The notes: generated by a model from the letters alone, not told the origin. Counted from the first letter of the stretch, positions 1 to 12,704 are shown. The stretch: DNA of 64,000 bases from Eremomyces bilateralis CBS 781.70 (GCF_010015585.1 NW_022985073.1:924923-988922); one strand, 5' to 3'. Program-made: numbers and translations.

Positions 1-3000
1 CAGGGCGTCGAAGCTGGCTCGCATTAGAGATCGCATCGGTTGACTTGGCGTCTCCGTCTGGGATGGCTTCGGGAATATTGGTGCCACATCTCCGTGAGAG
101 GTAAGGCCCTTGATGCCAGAGTTCGGCTTCGACTTCGGCGGTGATAAGCGCTCTTTATCGCCTAAACCGTTCTTTGGAAGGGCACCAGTCTTCTTCTCCG
201 GCGTCAGTGGGAAACGACGGAGGAAAAATGCATCGTCTTGCTTGAGTTGAACTCCATTATCGGGCGGAGGTTTCGAGATGGCATCTGTAAGAGAACGATC
301 CACTCGTTGTCGCTTGTGTCGAGGCGCATTATGTTCTAGGTCATCAGGCTCTCCGGTCTCCGTTGGGACATTGACTGCCTTGGGACTGATCCTTGTGCGA
401 TCAGGCCGATAGAAAGAGGTATCGATATCGAGTGGACCTGCGGATCGAGTTCGGCGTGCGCTGGATTCTTCCCCTCGACGTACTATCTCCTCGCTGTGGG
501 CGCTGCCCCAATTCCTGACCTTGCCATTTGTTGCAAGTTGGCGAGTCGGGATATCCTGTGACTCAGATCTCGAGGATGGCAGTTTGGCGCTCGATCTATG
601 AACCGGCTCCGCCGACAGATAGCCCGTTTCGGTTGACGGTATCACAACTTCGCTGCCTTCATCTGCGAGTTCTTTCTTTTCTGAAACGCCCTGCTCCTTA
701 GCAAGCTGAAATCCCTTGGAAGCCAACCAGTGAAGTGTAGGCTTGCTGTGAGCCACAGTACTGATAAAGGTGTTGGGACGCTTTTGCATTGGATGGGCAG
801 TGTGCTGATCCAAATGCTGTCGTTTGGCAGAGGGTTTATCAAAGACGTTGTCGTCCGGATTGCGCTTTCGTGACAAAACTTGGACAACCACCTCTGCCTG
901 TCTTTTGAAGGTCTGACCATTCGACCCTTCATCGTTGGCAGCACCATCCGAACTTGGAAATGAGTTCTCAACACGGCTAACATCTGCTTCGTCGGACTGG
1001 ATGTTCCCGTGTACAGGCTGTGGGTGCGGACAACCATGCGTTGTATCATTCTTCTTCAAGTCTGTGCATGGTACTTGGACATGATTTGTGTCGGACAACT
1101 TTGGAACCTCGCTGGTGCCGTCATGCTGTGGAGTTTGCAACTGTCGCTCTTTCTGCCTTGTTGCCAACGTCTTGCCTTTTATGAAAGTCTCTGAAGGTCC
1201 ATTCCTGCTGTCTGCGCGTAGAGTCCTGGTATCCTCGTCGAGTTCCAGGGCACCACCGTCTAAGTTGGACCCATTGTCAGTGGGCGTAACCTTGGCATGG
1301 GTGCTGGCCATGAGATCAGCCGGTCGGCCGAGACCGAGAATGCTGGAGGAGAGACTCGTTTCCTCGACTTCGAGTTCTCGGCGCCAGCTTTCAGCAGCTT
1401 CCCAGGCTAGCTGCGACGCGGGAGATTCAAGATTAGTCGATGCGGGTCCAGGGGTATCGACATGGCTGGATTGTTTGGTAATAAGGGAAGGGTCGGATTC
1501 AGTCATCGATATCTCCGCAGTAGCACCCGATGCAAATGAGCATAAGACTGTTGACCCCTCAGCCTGGCATTCCACTACCTCTTGAGTGCCCGTTTCCTTG
1601 GCTTGTTCCATCCCCACTAGCGACACAGGGCGGGTGTTGCCCATGGTTTCTTTAGCTGCTTCTGCGGTCGGGTTGGGTTGCTCCAGACTATCGTGATGGT
1701 GGGTCATATGGGCAAGACCGAGAGCCAACTTCGAGACCTCACAGCCGTCACTTGTATCGGTAGTTTCTGTTGCCTTGCGATCCGTGGAATGGGCTTCAGG
1801 CTCTTGCGCCTCCTCTTCCAGATTGTTCCCATCCGTTTCTGCAGGGATAACTTCCATGATCCTCTCAAGTTCGGGATCCTCAACCTCTGGAGGGGAGGAT
1901 GGTATATCCTCATCAAAGTCCGGATCTTCATGCGATTGATGCCTCATTGCTTCTCTCCTCTTCATTGCAGAACCAGGTGTTGGAGATGAACTCAGATAAT
2001 GCTCCATAGATCTTGAATGTCTTGACTGCAAAACTGGAGGCGTAGTGAGCCGTGTTTGCCGACTATAATGCAGAAATTGATTACTGCTCTGCTTCGATTC
2101 CGGCTCCGTAGCGGGCTTCCGAACACTGGACGGCTCCAGTTCTGAACGAAGGTCCGAGAACATTGCCTTGTCCTGCGCTTGACGGTCTCGCACTTCTTTC
2201 TGTCTCTCGGTGAGTAGCTGTGACTCCATAACAAATGGTGTATCTGCAGGGTTCTCCGATGGCTCAATCGAGGTAAACATGACTTGAGAATCATCGTGGC
2301 GAGTAGGGAACCGAAGCTCTGGATCTCTCCGTACGGATGAAAGCTGTGTCGTATGGTCCACAGGGAAATTGGTCCGCCGCGAGGGAGAGAGTGGGACTGA
2401 TTGAGTGCTACGTAGCAGTGGAGATTTGGGCCAAGCGACTGGCATCGTCGCATTCTCCTTTTCATCTTCTTCGGTAAAGAAGTATGATTGAGTATGAATA
2501 GGCTATAAAGGGTCAGCAAACAGTGCATTGAGAAATTAGAGTGCGATACTAACAGTTTGAGATGTCGAATCTTCCAGGCCGGGAAGCTGGAGGTCGGCAA
2601 TAGAGCGAAGCTTTTCGAGGATATCTCGGAGAGAAGATGGGTAGTTCAAGCTGGTCTCCGCTCCAAAGCACGCATTACATTCACGGATAGACACATTCAG
2701 TACGGAGCGGTATCGTGACTGTAAACTAGCCTTGAAGAAGGGCTCGAAGGCTGCCAAAAGCAGGCTCTTGCCACTATCAATGGTTGCGATGCAGCGCCAC
2801 ATCATCTCATTAAGCTCTCGAACCTAATGTATGTGAGCACTGAAATGAGCAGAACTGAAGTATAAGAGACATACCGATGCAATCAAACTTGATCTGAGCC
2901 CTGAGCCTTGCTGAACTGGTGTTGAGTAATTCATCCATATGCAAACTGCGGGTTGCAAGGTCTTCAAGCTACCACTGCGGTATGCCATGGGAATGCGCTG

Positions 3001-5919
3001 CAGAAAACCATTCAAGGAACATATGAAGCGTATCGGGAGGTCTTTGTTCCACTTCGACCCATGTGTTGATTCCCGTAGCATTGATTGCGACAGGCCATCA
3101 ATCAAAAGGAAGAAGTAATTGTAAGGACAATTTTCAGCCGGCTTGCGGCCACGAGATGCCTTCTTCCCTTTCCAACTTCCGGGGCCGGATTTTGCAGGAG
3201 CAAGTACCGTGGGTGGAACCTCTGCTTCTAGCATTGAGATGCAGAATTCGCGGTGACTTTCGACAGAGATCTCTGACTTGTGCTCCTCCAAGATGGCCTT
3301 AGCTAGCGGCTCAGTGAGAAGGCGAACGACTTCTGCATGTCCTGCAGATTTCTTGATTGCCTTGACGCAAGTATCATGGAGATTCCCGATGGCAGAAGTA
3401 GAAGGCCAGTGCACCAGCGTGGACTCGCGCAAGGAGGACTTGAAGATTTGAAGCAATGGGGGGAACAGCTGTTGAAGTTTGGTCGGCGAATTTAGGGTAG
3501 ACATCTTTGTGTCCAGGATAGCAGTGACCTCGCTCAGAAAAAAATCTCTTAGGGTCTTTCCGGACTCAGATCTCATTGATGGTGACCGAGTCAACAAAAC
3601 GCCATGAGCCTCGCTCAGCAGGTCAAGTTTGGATCGGCTGTTCGGGAGACCGGGAAGAGCACATTGAACCATTAGTTGGACCGTCTCCAGATAGTTCTGG
3701 GAGGTGTTGTCGTGGAGCATTTCGCTGTGAGTCGAGGTTGCCAGCTCAACAATCTCAAAGAGCCCACAGGTGTATGTGTTCTGGGCCTGCAGAGATCCAT
3801 CCCAGGGTGTCAGAAACTTCTCGACAAATATCACGGGGTTGAGTTTCTGGGCCATGTCCGTTATGATATCTTTGAAGCAGGAGCTAAACAATTTGGACTT
3901 GCAGGAGCTATGATTCTTCCAGAACCGGAAGAGGAAATTGAAGATGTGGGAATAGGCCGTTTTCGCTTCTCGAGTCATATTGATTTCCTTGGAACCGGCG
4001 TCGGAAATCGCTGTCAGGAGGGCCAACCAGACGTCTCTCGGAGAGCAGACGTTGTCAATGTCCGGGCCCTGTCCCAGATTCCACGAATCTGGACTGAGGA
4101 TCCTTTCGAGAACTTGAAGGATCCCTCCGGTATTGGTCCGTATCCATTGGGGCTCGAGAGGAGAGAGCTCCTGTGGCTTGCAACTCATGGAATTGGTGCC
4201 CAAGTCCATAATGGCCCGCCCTTCCACCCAGGACTTGTGTGGGAACCCGCCAAGCAGGGCCATCAAAGTACGACTGATTTGTATAATCGAAGTTCTTGAA
4301 CCGTGAGGCATGGCGAAAATGACCTTCTCCACATACCGCATCCAGTAAATGTCCAGCTGTTCGTGAGAAGCTGTCGGCTTGAGAGCGTAGTAAAGCAAGT
4401 TGCAATAACTGTAGAGAGCGGAACTTCGTAGACGTCGGTTGCTATCATCCTCCTTCTCTGATAGCCTTCGCTTGAGCGGTGTTAGCAGCAGGTCTCGAAG
4501 CTGGTCACTGGTGTCCAAGTCCGGTTGTGACGTGTATATCAGGCAGTTCCACGCCATATATGCCCGCACTTTGGTTCGAATATCGGAGCAGTTCAAGCAG
4601 TTTTGGATTAGGCGTAGCCATGTCTTCATGCAAGGCCATTTGATCCGAGCGGAGGGAGAGCCAGATCGTAGCATCAAGACCACTGAAGCCCATATCTGAG
4701 GGACGTCCTGGCTCTGGTGTTTATCTTTCAGCAACACGTCAAGCCGTTGGACCAGGAACTCGCAGTAGGTTTGACCATTGCTCGGCTTTCTCTCCAGCAC
4801 TTCTTTGACTCCCTTGGTGATCTCGGGTCGGTCACCAAGTGCCCTCCCCGTTGCAACTGCAAGTTCAATTGCTCGGGCGCGGATCTCGTTGTGTGTACTA
4901 AGAAAGCCATGGAACATGTACGGAAGAAACTTCGGGATATGGGAGCTGATCAAGTCAGGGACCTGTTTTAGGAGACGGTGCAGAACCAGTAACCGAGTTC
5001 CTAGTATCCCATTGCTCCGGTAGCTATCGATAGCTTTAAGGCCAGAGAGAAGGCGATGCATTCGGTCGTGGTTCATCATTTGCGGTTGTATCTGGAGATG
5101 TACTAAGAGCTGAAGTCGCGCGATAATCCGCTGCTTGGTGACTTGGGGTTTGTGAAACGCGGCGATAATTTCCTCGAGCAATGCCTGTCCAAAGGCAACG
5201 TCAACGCTATCTGCGACTTGTGGTATTCTCAGCAATGCAGCGAGAAGCTTGATCGCATTGAGCTCTAGCCTGTTCAAAGCTGCCGAAGGGTTGCTTGATG
5301 GTTGCATGTCTTGTAGGATGGCTTTGGTAAAGAGGGGAAGTTTTTCGACCAAGGAGGAGGCGTCGGGGACATTGTCGAATGCCTGGAGAGAAGCGAGCAA
5401 AGTCGTATAGGCGTCGTTTCGATTGTCCATGTCTTCGGTGGTCAACTGCTTTGAGATAGAGTCCAGCATACCTCCGAAGGTTTGATTGTTGTGTTGCGGA
5501 ATTGGAGACGATAGCGAGTCCACGGTAGGGGCTGGTCCTTGAGCCTTGAGGATCGATTTGAGTAGTCTTCTCTCTCGTGAAGGAGGTAGTTGCTTTAATG
5601 GTGTGGAAACCGTTCCATCTGTGGTATAGACTGGGGCTTGGTGGTAATTCTTCCATCCCGAGAAAGCGACCTTTTTCTTGCTCTCACTACCGGAACCAGC
5701 TGCAGAAGGAGTATGAGCCTGTGGGGAAGAAGCGGGTGGGGTATCTTGGGCCGACTCGTTCGCAGGAATCTTCACCGAAGACTTGACTGCATTGTCAATG
5801 TCCAAGCCCGAACTAAGGAATTGTAGAGTCTCCTCAATGATCTCGTCATTCTCGCTCGGGGGAGTTGGCTCACGAGAGGAGAGCCTCCGAAACGGATCCG
5901 AGGAGAGGACTTGAACCAT
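1..5919 (-). CDS. RIF1: Rif1-like telomere/replication-timing protein (C-terminus beyond left edge)
   Basis: Exons read 2875..5919, 2554..2823 and 2502 down to the left edge, where the frame is still open; about 1,940 residues are visible. Both introns are 51 bp with canonical GT/AG ends, and the second contains a GCTGAC branch-like sequence. Residues ~130-500 match the helical-repeat Rif1 N-terminal domain. Ahead of it lie KVAF (83-86) and SILK (122-125), the RVxF and SILK classes of protein-phosphatase-1 docking motif known in Rif1. The third exon is a long, low-complexity, charged tail with many SP/TP sites, as expected for Rif1. In known fungi Rif1 recruits PP1 to counter DDK at origins and limits telomere length. 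Start chosen at the first ATG of the open frame. Family assignment is confident; the missing C-terminus could hold a Rap1- or DNA-binding module. Confidence 0.85.
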
Positions 5920-6327
5920 TTTTCCGGTCTCATGAAGTCAAACTAAACATAAAAACGCCCGCCATCCGTGGAAAGAGAACCGAAATGCTAACGATGAATC
6001 AGGATTGAAATTGTAATTGAAAGTCCTCCACAGGGCACAGTCCTCATATGAAGATATGAGGTTGGACGTTGGAGTTCCACTTTCCGAAGCTTGAGCACGC
6101 GTCGTTGGTTCGCGTCGCGCGTCAGTTCAGGTTCAGGTTGGCGTCTAAGGCCACAAGGCGCCAAAGTTTCGACACGCTCTGCTCAACTTCTAGCGACGCG
6201 AAGTTTGGGCTTCAGTTTCAGATTTCCACTCCATCGATGCGCAATCGCCCATGCTGAAACGGCAAATTCAAGAACTCAACTGGACGTCGGTTGCATACAG
6301 ATTACAGTATGTATATCTTTATGAACA
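5920..6327. other. Intergenic gap (408 bp)
   Basis: Upstream of the Rif1 gene and downstream of the flavin-oxidoreductase gene, so it should hold the Rif1 promoter and the 3' end of its neighbour. I see only short open frames with no family resemblance, and no repeat. Confidence 0.5.
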
Positions 6328-8124
6328 TTAGAAGTTGAAGTCTTCATAAACAACGTTCTTTCCTTGAAGCCATTCCAACAGAACCGCCCTCAGTGGAACA
6401 CTGGTGCAGAGATACCAAACGCTCGAATCAATGCCCTCAAAGTCTGCTTTCTCAAACCGTCTCGTCATGATTTTCCCATTCCCATGTTGCAATAACTCCC
6501 AAGAATCCTTAATCGCAGATTCGTTCAGCCTGCTCCCAGTTATGTAGAGAGACATTTGCACATCGGGATAATGTCTCAGAAGCGCTGCAGCGAGCCCAAC
6601 ATCTTCGGCTCGCAATGTCCAGAACAGCCTCAATCGGCTTCGATCAATAGAATCGAGTTGTCCAAGTAAGGGGGTAATTCCAACACCTCCTGCTATAAAA
6701 GGGATATCCGATCCTTCAGAGCCGTCTTTGATGGAGAGTTCTCCTCCGAAACCTCGAATCGGTACCTCCAACATGGCCCTGGGATTCTTTTGCGAGAGGA
6801 AGGTTGTGACTCTACCAACAGCGCGAACCGTGATCTCGAAAGTTCCAGCTTGGTTGCTCCCAGATAATGTTGGAGATGATGAAACGGTAAAGGTCCGGAT
6901 GAAATCGTCATTCAAGCTCGAAGGATCGTCGTCTCGCATGTGAGAATAGCCCAGGTCGAGTTCCGGCGCGAAATCCAAGGCAACCCATTGTCCCGGGCTA
7001 AAGTTTATCGGCTTATCAGTCGAGAACCGATACCGAGTAATCGTCGGAGTGATTTTCTCTTTCTCAACCAGAGTCGCTCGGGTTTCCGGCCTGCCGAAAT
7101 TTGCTGCGAGTGTTCCCTCTGCTGCTAGCAGCCGTACCGACGGATTGTACGGAGAGTACTCTCCCGGCTTGCCTCTAAACGGTAAACCCTGTTCCACTAG
7201 TCTGGCGGCGATGATCTTGACTTTTACGGCTAAGTTCGATCGTGGAAGGACGTCCGCGGCAGCTTTGCCGATGAGGATTTCTGTCTTCCCGGTCACATAC
7301 AGCACGTCTCCCGACACGAAGTCAGGGAACACCAGGCCTGCGACTGGCGTGATTTGGAGATTTCCGAGAGTCTGATAAAGTCTGTTGCCACTGTACTCTG
7401 GATACACGATCTCGGCGCCATCTTCTCCATTATACAAGACTCGTACAAAGCCGGGAGGTCCTCCCCTGTGGTTGGTATCCATATCCAAGTCTTTGTTTGC
7501 ACTGGTAATGAACAACATGTCTGATCGTTCCAGAAGGCGTAAAGCGTCCTCGGTGAGCTGAGGACTCTCACTGAGAAGTCTTGGTTTGCTCAGTGCTGGC
7601 CGAATGACTTTTCGGTTGAGGTACTTCGGACAGTTCCCTATACTTTGCTCGATCCGCACAACCATCTGGATTTGGCCAATATTATGGTATTCAAGGTCAC
7701 CAGATCGGTCCAAGGCACCTGCCGCAAGTCGACCATATAGTTTCACTCGCCTTCGTTGGTCGAGATCTATCGCCAGTCCTCCGATCATCCGTCCGCTTCC
7801 TACTTCTTGAACCACTTTGCCGTCCGCTTTTCCGGAATTCAGAGCCTCAACCACGGGATCGTACCTGGCGTCGACCAGTGTTCGTATGCCAATCATGGAT
7901 GAACCTAGGGACGTCCCAAAACCGGGCTCCCCTCCCCATATCGTGGTCCAGGGCCTGCCTTGATCATCTAGAGTCCCAACCGCCAGCAGCGGGCATATTT
8001 GGAGCAAGTGTGTCGCTCGAGGTGTTAACATCGTTGAGGTGGGATTGTCATTTTCTGGGACACGCATCAACTCATGCATTCGTTCCTCGCCGGCATTCCA
8101 GGGCATGGCTATAGAGAAGGCCAT
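6328..8124 (-). CDS. Split-barrel FMN domain fused to FAD/NAD(P)H reductase domain
   Basis: A single exon of 598 residues. Residues ~30-340 resemble the pyridoxamine-5'-phosphate-oxidase-like FMN-binding split barrel. From ~360 onward the protein is a ferredoxin-reductase-type module: an RTFTVSS motif where the FAD-binding R-x-Y/F-S/T signature belongs, then GGVGITP at ~479-485, the nicotinamide-binding motif. The C-terminus ends in an aromatic VYEDFNF. I see no cysteine cluster for the 2Fe-2S domain that often follows in bacterial relatives. A two-flavin electron chain (NAD(P)H to FAD to FMN or substrate) is inferred; the substrate is unknown. The ATG beginning MAFSIAMPW is the first in frame and fits the usual start of such proteins. 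Cytosolic by absence of targeting signals. Confidence 0.78.
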   Translation of the reverse strand: MAFSIAMPWNAGEERMHELMRVPENDNPTSTMLTPRATHLLQICPLLAVGTLDDQGRPWTTIWGGEPGFGTSLGSSMIGIRTLVDARYDPVVEALNSGKADGKVVQEVGSGRMIGGLAIDLDQRRRVKLYGRLAAGALDRSGDLEYHNIGQIQMVVRIEQSIGNCPKYLNRKVIRPALSKPRLLSESPQLTEDALRLLERSDMLFITSANKDLDMDTNHRGGPPGFVRVLYNGEDGAEIVYPEYSGNRLYQTLGNLQITPVAGLVFPDFVSGDVLYVTGKTEILIGKAAADVLPRSNLAVKVKIIAARLVEQGLPFRGKPGEYSPYNPSVRLLAAEGTLAANFGRPETRATLVEKEKITPTITRYRFSTDKPINFSPGQWVALDFAPELDLGYSHMRDDDPSSLNDDFIRTFTVSSSPTLSGSNQAGTFEITVRAVGRVTTFLSQKNPRAMLEVPIRGFGGELSIKDGSEGSDIPFIAGGVGITPLLGQLDSIDRSRLRLFWTLRAEDVGLAAALLRHYPDVQMSLYITGSRLNESAIKDSWELLQHGNGKIMTRRFEKADFEGIDSSVWYLCTSVPLRAVLLEWLQGKNVVYEDFNF

Positions 8125-9147
8125 ATTGGATACGATATTGTGGTAAAACTGTTGCAGACAAACTTCTCCGTATCAACTTATGAAATGAGACTGCGACTTT
8201 TATATTCAACCTAGGTTCTCTATCAAACATATCCATGACACTAAATCGCAGGGCGCATTTGGCTGCTGGATTCCCAAATATGATTAGCTACTGAATCGCG
8301 CAATCATTTGTCAGCACCTTCCAGATAGCTAGTAAGCATCCTGATTAATCATTACAACAATTTCGTACATAAATCCCATTGTCGTAGGAGGCTCGTCGGC
8401 CTTGAGGTGAGCTGCTATATCTTCATCGGATCAACCAAATTCTTATTAATATTCCATAGAGCATTTGGCATATGCGAGCGGAGACAATTGTTCGACCATG
8501 ATTCGTCTCCTCCCGTCCAGGACCCACAGGCGACAAGCCGACAACACCCTGTCTATTGATCCGATGTGCCAGGGACAGGTACGTACCGTTCCGGAGTCCG
8601 GACAGGGGTATGAGCGAAAGGTCTTGGGCGTTTCGGCTGCTCCAGCTTCCAGGCCTTCGGCAGGATTCGGCAATCTTGAGCACCTCTGCGTCTATTGATC
8701 ATGTGGACGGGAGGTGTACAGGACTGCAGGTTGCGTAGTTCCTGGAATCTGGTTCCATGACACCGAGGGCTGCCTTTCCCATTCGGATTTCAGCGTGTTT
8801 CGTTGGCCAGAATAAGTACTCTTAGCAGAACTCGAAAATGCCGATTTTTAGAGCCTCGGGCCAGAAGGAATGGCCTGGGAGTATCTCTCACAAAACACAG
8901 TCTTAGGTTCATCGGATGCATGTTTGAGCCGGTATCCGACCCCACTTGAACCATCGATGGGGATTGTGGAGGAAACACGAGGGTCGAAAGACTAATTACG
9001 AGCACAGGAGCTTAAGATCTAAACATGTAAAGATCCGAGGGTCTGTCTTAAGTCTTAACATAGAGCCCAAATTTAACTTCTACATTTCCCTACTCGACTC
9101 TAAGTGCACTATCTCAGACTCCATTCGTTTCAGTATAGCAATTCAAG
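8125..9147. other. Divergent intergenic region (about 1.0 kb)
   Basis: Separates two divergently transcribed genes (flavin reductase fusion and acyl-CoA dehydrogenase), so it should carry both promoters. It contains a short CCGG-rich partial palindrome near 8590. No protein-like open frame, tRNA or clear repeat was seen. Confidence 0.5.
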
Positions 9148-10664
9148 ATGCGATCCAACCCATACGGAAGCCAACTGCCCTGGGCTGAGCCCCCCTGGTA
9201 AGCTAGAAGAGCTAAACCGCGACACTTGTGACGGACGCGAGGAGCTCACAATTCACGACAATAGGTATCAAGGCCGCCCTTCGCCATACTACAAGCCAAC
9301 CCATATCCAACTGCGGGATGCTGTCCGAAAATGGTGCGAAGACGTAAGGCCATCGAAACACCTCCTCGCACCCACAGCATCTAATCGAAGCACAGAATGT
9401 CATGGATCAATCCGATCAATGGGAGGAGGACGGAAAGATCCCGGATGAGATCTATCGCAAGTGCGGCGAAGATGGCCTTTTGATGCCCATTGCCGCGGGC
9501 AAGAAGATCCCCAAGGAGTGGGCCCACTACCCCATCATCGGCGGCATCAAGCCCGAAGATTGGGACGGTTTCCACGACTTCATCCTCTGGGACGAGCTCC
9601 TCCGCGGCGGCGCCATCTCCAGCATCTTCATCGGCCTGACCGTCGGCGCACCCCCGCTCCGCCAGTTCGCCTCCAAAGAATTGCAATCGGAGTTCATGCC
9701 CGCGGTGCTGAAGGGCGAAAAGCGCATCTGCCTCGCCATCACCGAGCCGTCGGCCGGATCTGATGTCCGCAACATCTCGACCACCGCCGAGAAGACCGCG
9801 GATGGAAAGCACTACATCGTCAACGGCGAGAAGAAGTGGATCACCAACGGCATGTACAGCGATTACTTCATGACCGCCGTGCGGACGGGTGGTCCCGGTG
9901 CCGAGGGCATTTCCATGCTGCTCATCCCCCGCATGGAGGGCATCCGCACCCGCCCCGTCTCCATCGGTGCCGGCAAACTCAGCGCGACCACCTTCGTGAC
10001 ATTCGAAGATGTCAAGGTCCCGGCTCGCTACCTGGTTGGCGAGGAAGGCAAGGGCTTCCGATATACGCTGTCGAACTTCAACCACGAGCGTCTGTGGATC
10101 GTCTTCCAGGGTCTCCGAGGCTCAAGGACGTGCATCGAGGATGCCATGGCCTGGGCGATGAAGCGTGAGGCGTTCGGCATGACGTTGATCGAGCAACCCG
10201 TGGTGCGGCACAAGTTCGGCCAAATGGCGAGGCAAATCGACTCCTTACAGTCGTGGACGGAGCAGGTTATTTACGAGCTTGATCAGCTGAGCGATGCGGA
10301 AGGATCCCGATTACTTGGTGGTGTTACGGCGCTGTTGAAGGTACAGGGTGGTATCGTCGGAAAGTTTGTGGCCGACGAGTGCGTGAAGCTTATGGGAGGG
10401 TGAGTCAAGCCAATCCTTGATGATATCTTCGCATACTAACTCCTATGTTAGTCTCGGCTTGACCACGACTGGACAGGGCGCACGAATTGAGGCTACTTAT
10501 CGTAGTATCCCTTCACTCATCGTCCCAGGTATGTACAAGATACGTTCACCGGTAATTCATGGGCTAATATCTTTGCAGGTGGATCAGAGGACGTGATGAT
10601 TGACCTTGGTGTGCGTGAGGCGCTCAAGCTGAGCCAGAAGGCAATTGGGAAGGCTAAGATATAA
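9148..10664 (+). CDS. Acyl-CoA dehydrogenase
   Basis: Five exons: 9148..9197, 9265..9343, 9396..10399, 10452..10528 and 10579..10664, giving 431 residues. The N-terminus (MRSNPYGSQLPWAEPPW) appears only after splicing the first 67-bp intron and matches the start of fungal acyl-CoA dehydrogenases. Family features are clear: the LAITEPSAGSDV flavin/substrate motif, the NGEKKWITNG strand, and the C-terminal MGGLGLTTTGQGARIE segment created by joining exons 3 and 4. All introns are GT-AG and 50-67 bp. It oxidises an acyl-CoA using FAD and passes electrons to ETF. No peroxisomal PTS1 (it ends AKI) and no obvious mitochondrial presequence, so location and chain-length preference remain open. Confidence 0.9.
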
Positions 10665-10884
10665 ATCACGTACTTGGGTTCCAAGGTGTGAATTATTTTG
10701 GACAATAGGTAGCACCGGGGTTTGAATAATTCGTTAAATATGTACTCATATCCTGTTAAAAGTTGAAACCTTTCCGCGGCAGACAGTCCATTGCTCAGCC
10801 GGCCCGCTTCTGATGCGTGGTGTTTGACGATACGATTTCGTGCTTTGATCCAGGAGTTCGTTGCTATGATCGGAATTGGTACAT

Positions 10885-12453
10885 TCAAGCAGGTTCAGCA
10901 ACGCGCTTCGATAACTTGGGCCGCCGGACGGAAAATGCTGCCTTCAATCTCCTTAATTTCGAATCCCTCACACGATCCTGCTGCTCGATCTCTTCTCGAT
11001 TAGGCTTCGATGCCTCCTGTTCCCTATCCTCATCCTCGCTCACATGAGCTGCTGGCATACTGGCCGCCAGTGCTTCTTCTCTACGTTTCTCGGCATGCTG
11101 TCTTCTTCGTGCGTCTGTGAGAAGGAACTCCGCGCAAATCTCCCAACCATTTAAACCTTTGAATTTTCCAAGGGCGCACTGAGAGTCTGCATTGACCCAA
11201 GGACAATAGTCGCGATGCATTGTGGGGTCGAATTCGAGGGGCTCGTCAGTACTTGGCCTTGGGTTCTCAAGGGAAGAATCGTCCATGTATAGCCAGAAAC
11301 CTATCCGCGCAAAACAATGCGAGCAGGTTGCCATCGGAATGCGTTGAATGGCTGTGCCGGTCCAGCCAAAGAAAGCCAATATTGCAGCCGCTCGATTTAA
11401 CTGCAATTCAGACAGGAGCTCAGTACCGGCCACGCTTGATTTCCGAGGATTTAAGTTGTGCTCAGAGGATCCATTCAGAATTATAGGTTCGACATCACGG
11501 ACGATGGCCTCGATATCAAGGTCTTCCTCATTCTCCAAGCCGGGGGTATTTCGTTTGAATGTCGAATGGAAGTGTTGCGGAAGCTGTTTTGAGCCGGTAC
11601 AAGTGAAAGAATGGTAGCGTCCGCGCAATTCCGCCTGCAGCAGAGTGCTACCACTGATTCGCATTCTGTAGATATCCTCTGAAGCCGGTCAGCCTTGAAG
11701 AGAATGATTCGTGAAACATTTATTACCTCTACATCCAGCTTTGCGCCATAGGCAATGCTCATCATGACCGTTCACAGTCAGCTCGACGTATTTCTCGATC
11801 AGTTGTTCCACTAAGCCGCAGTTAGCCACGATATCAATCGCTAGGGCCAGTAATCACGAACGAATTTCGTCTTCATCAACCTCCTTTGAGTCTTCTTCCG
11901 CCTGCCCAGGATTGTACAGGTCCACAACTACCTTTGCAGCACATCCGCCCTTGCAAGCGACGGTGTTTCTCCCATCGCAGACCCAGCCTCGTTTTGCCCA
12001 TTGAACCTCATTGATCTTGTCGGGTTTCGGAAGCCACAGCTTGATATCGGCGAAGGTCTTCAAGCGGGAGAAGAATTGTATCTGAGACCATGGCGCATAG
12101 TTTGGAAGAATATCCGCGGCCGTTTCGAGCGACACTCTCGCATTCCTTTCCGCATCTTCCGCCTCCCTCCTCCTCTGAGCGCGCTCCTTCGCGAGCTCGC
12201 GCAGTGACTTTGCAGGTGACGGCGCCGTAGTTGCTATGGGCTCTGAATTAGGTCGAGCAACACCACTATCAGACTTCCGATCTGACTCGGCGGAGAGGCG
12301 CGACCGCTTGGTAGGAGGCTCTGGTTCGACCGAACTTGTTGGGCGAGATATATCGTTCCTCCTCTTCGTTCCGGAGATGGTAGTCTGGGAGCCCGAGAGA
12401 CCGTCCAAGAGCTTGTAGAACTTTCTTTTAGAGGTGTTCAATGCAGGTGGCAT
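10885..12453 (-). CDS. C3HC zinc-finger protein, ZC3HC1/Rsm1/Pml39-like
   Basis: Exons 11862..12453, 11727..11810 and 10885..11678. The first zinc module spans all three: RGWVCDGRNTVACKGGC in exon 1, then NGHDEHCLWRKAGC in exon 2. A second BIR-like module follows in exon 3 (CSHCFARIGFW ... HRDYCPW). This is the zf-C3HC plus Rsm1 arrangement of human ZC3HC1/NIPA, S. pombe Rsm1 and budding-yeast Pml39, which are nuclear-basket or mRNA-export factors. The C-terminus is a charged coiled segment. The 11811..11861 intron uses a GTTCGT donor, chosen because it alone keeps frame. Start taken at MPPALNTSKRKF rather than an ATG 29 codons upstream. It diverges from the MET22-like gene. Confidence 0.82.
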
Positions 12454-12535
12454 CTTCCAAGCTGGATAGTCAGCATGTATGGAGTACGGAGTACGGTGTC
12501 GAGGATGAAGGACCCAGGGAAGTGAAACCCTTGTT

Positions 12536-12572
12536 GTCACTTTGGTTAACTAACTTAGTCACTTTGGTTAAC
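12536..12572. repeat. 15-bp direct repeat in divergent promoter
   Basis: Two exact copies of GTCACTTTGGTTAAC separated by seven bases, between the C3HC and MET22-like genes. Could be a duplicated factor site or simple slippage. Confidence 0.7.
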
Positions 12573-12704
12573 AGTCCAATTCCACAGCAACTGACTGGCA
12601 GGATATGGGCCGACAATGAGCCGATGGTGGACCGACAGGCGACAATAGACCGCTCGTCGCCTTACCGCCTTACCACCCACGCTGACGCCTGCGTCTTACG
12701 CCTT

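Noticed and set aside
1992-2600. 202-codon minus-strand frame
   Set aside because: It runs across the second Rif1 intron in the wrong frame; the spliced Rif1 frame explains this DNA.
9381-10085. Long 234-codon open frame on the minus strand
   Set aside because: It is antisense to the acyl-CoA dehydrogenase exon 3, a GC-rich coding stretch whose reverse frame stays open by codon bias. No family resemblance.
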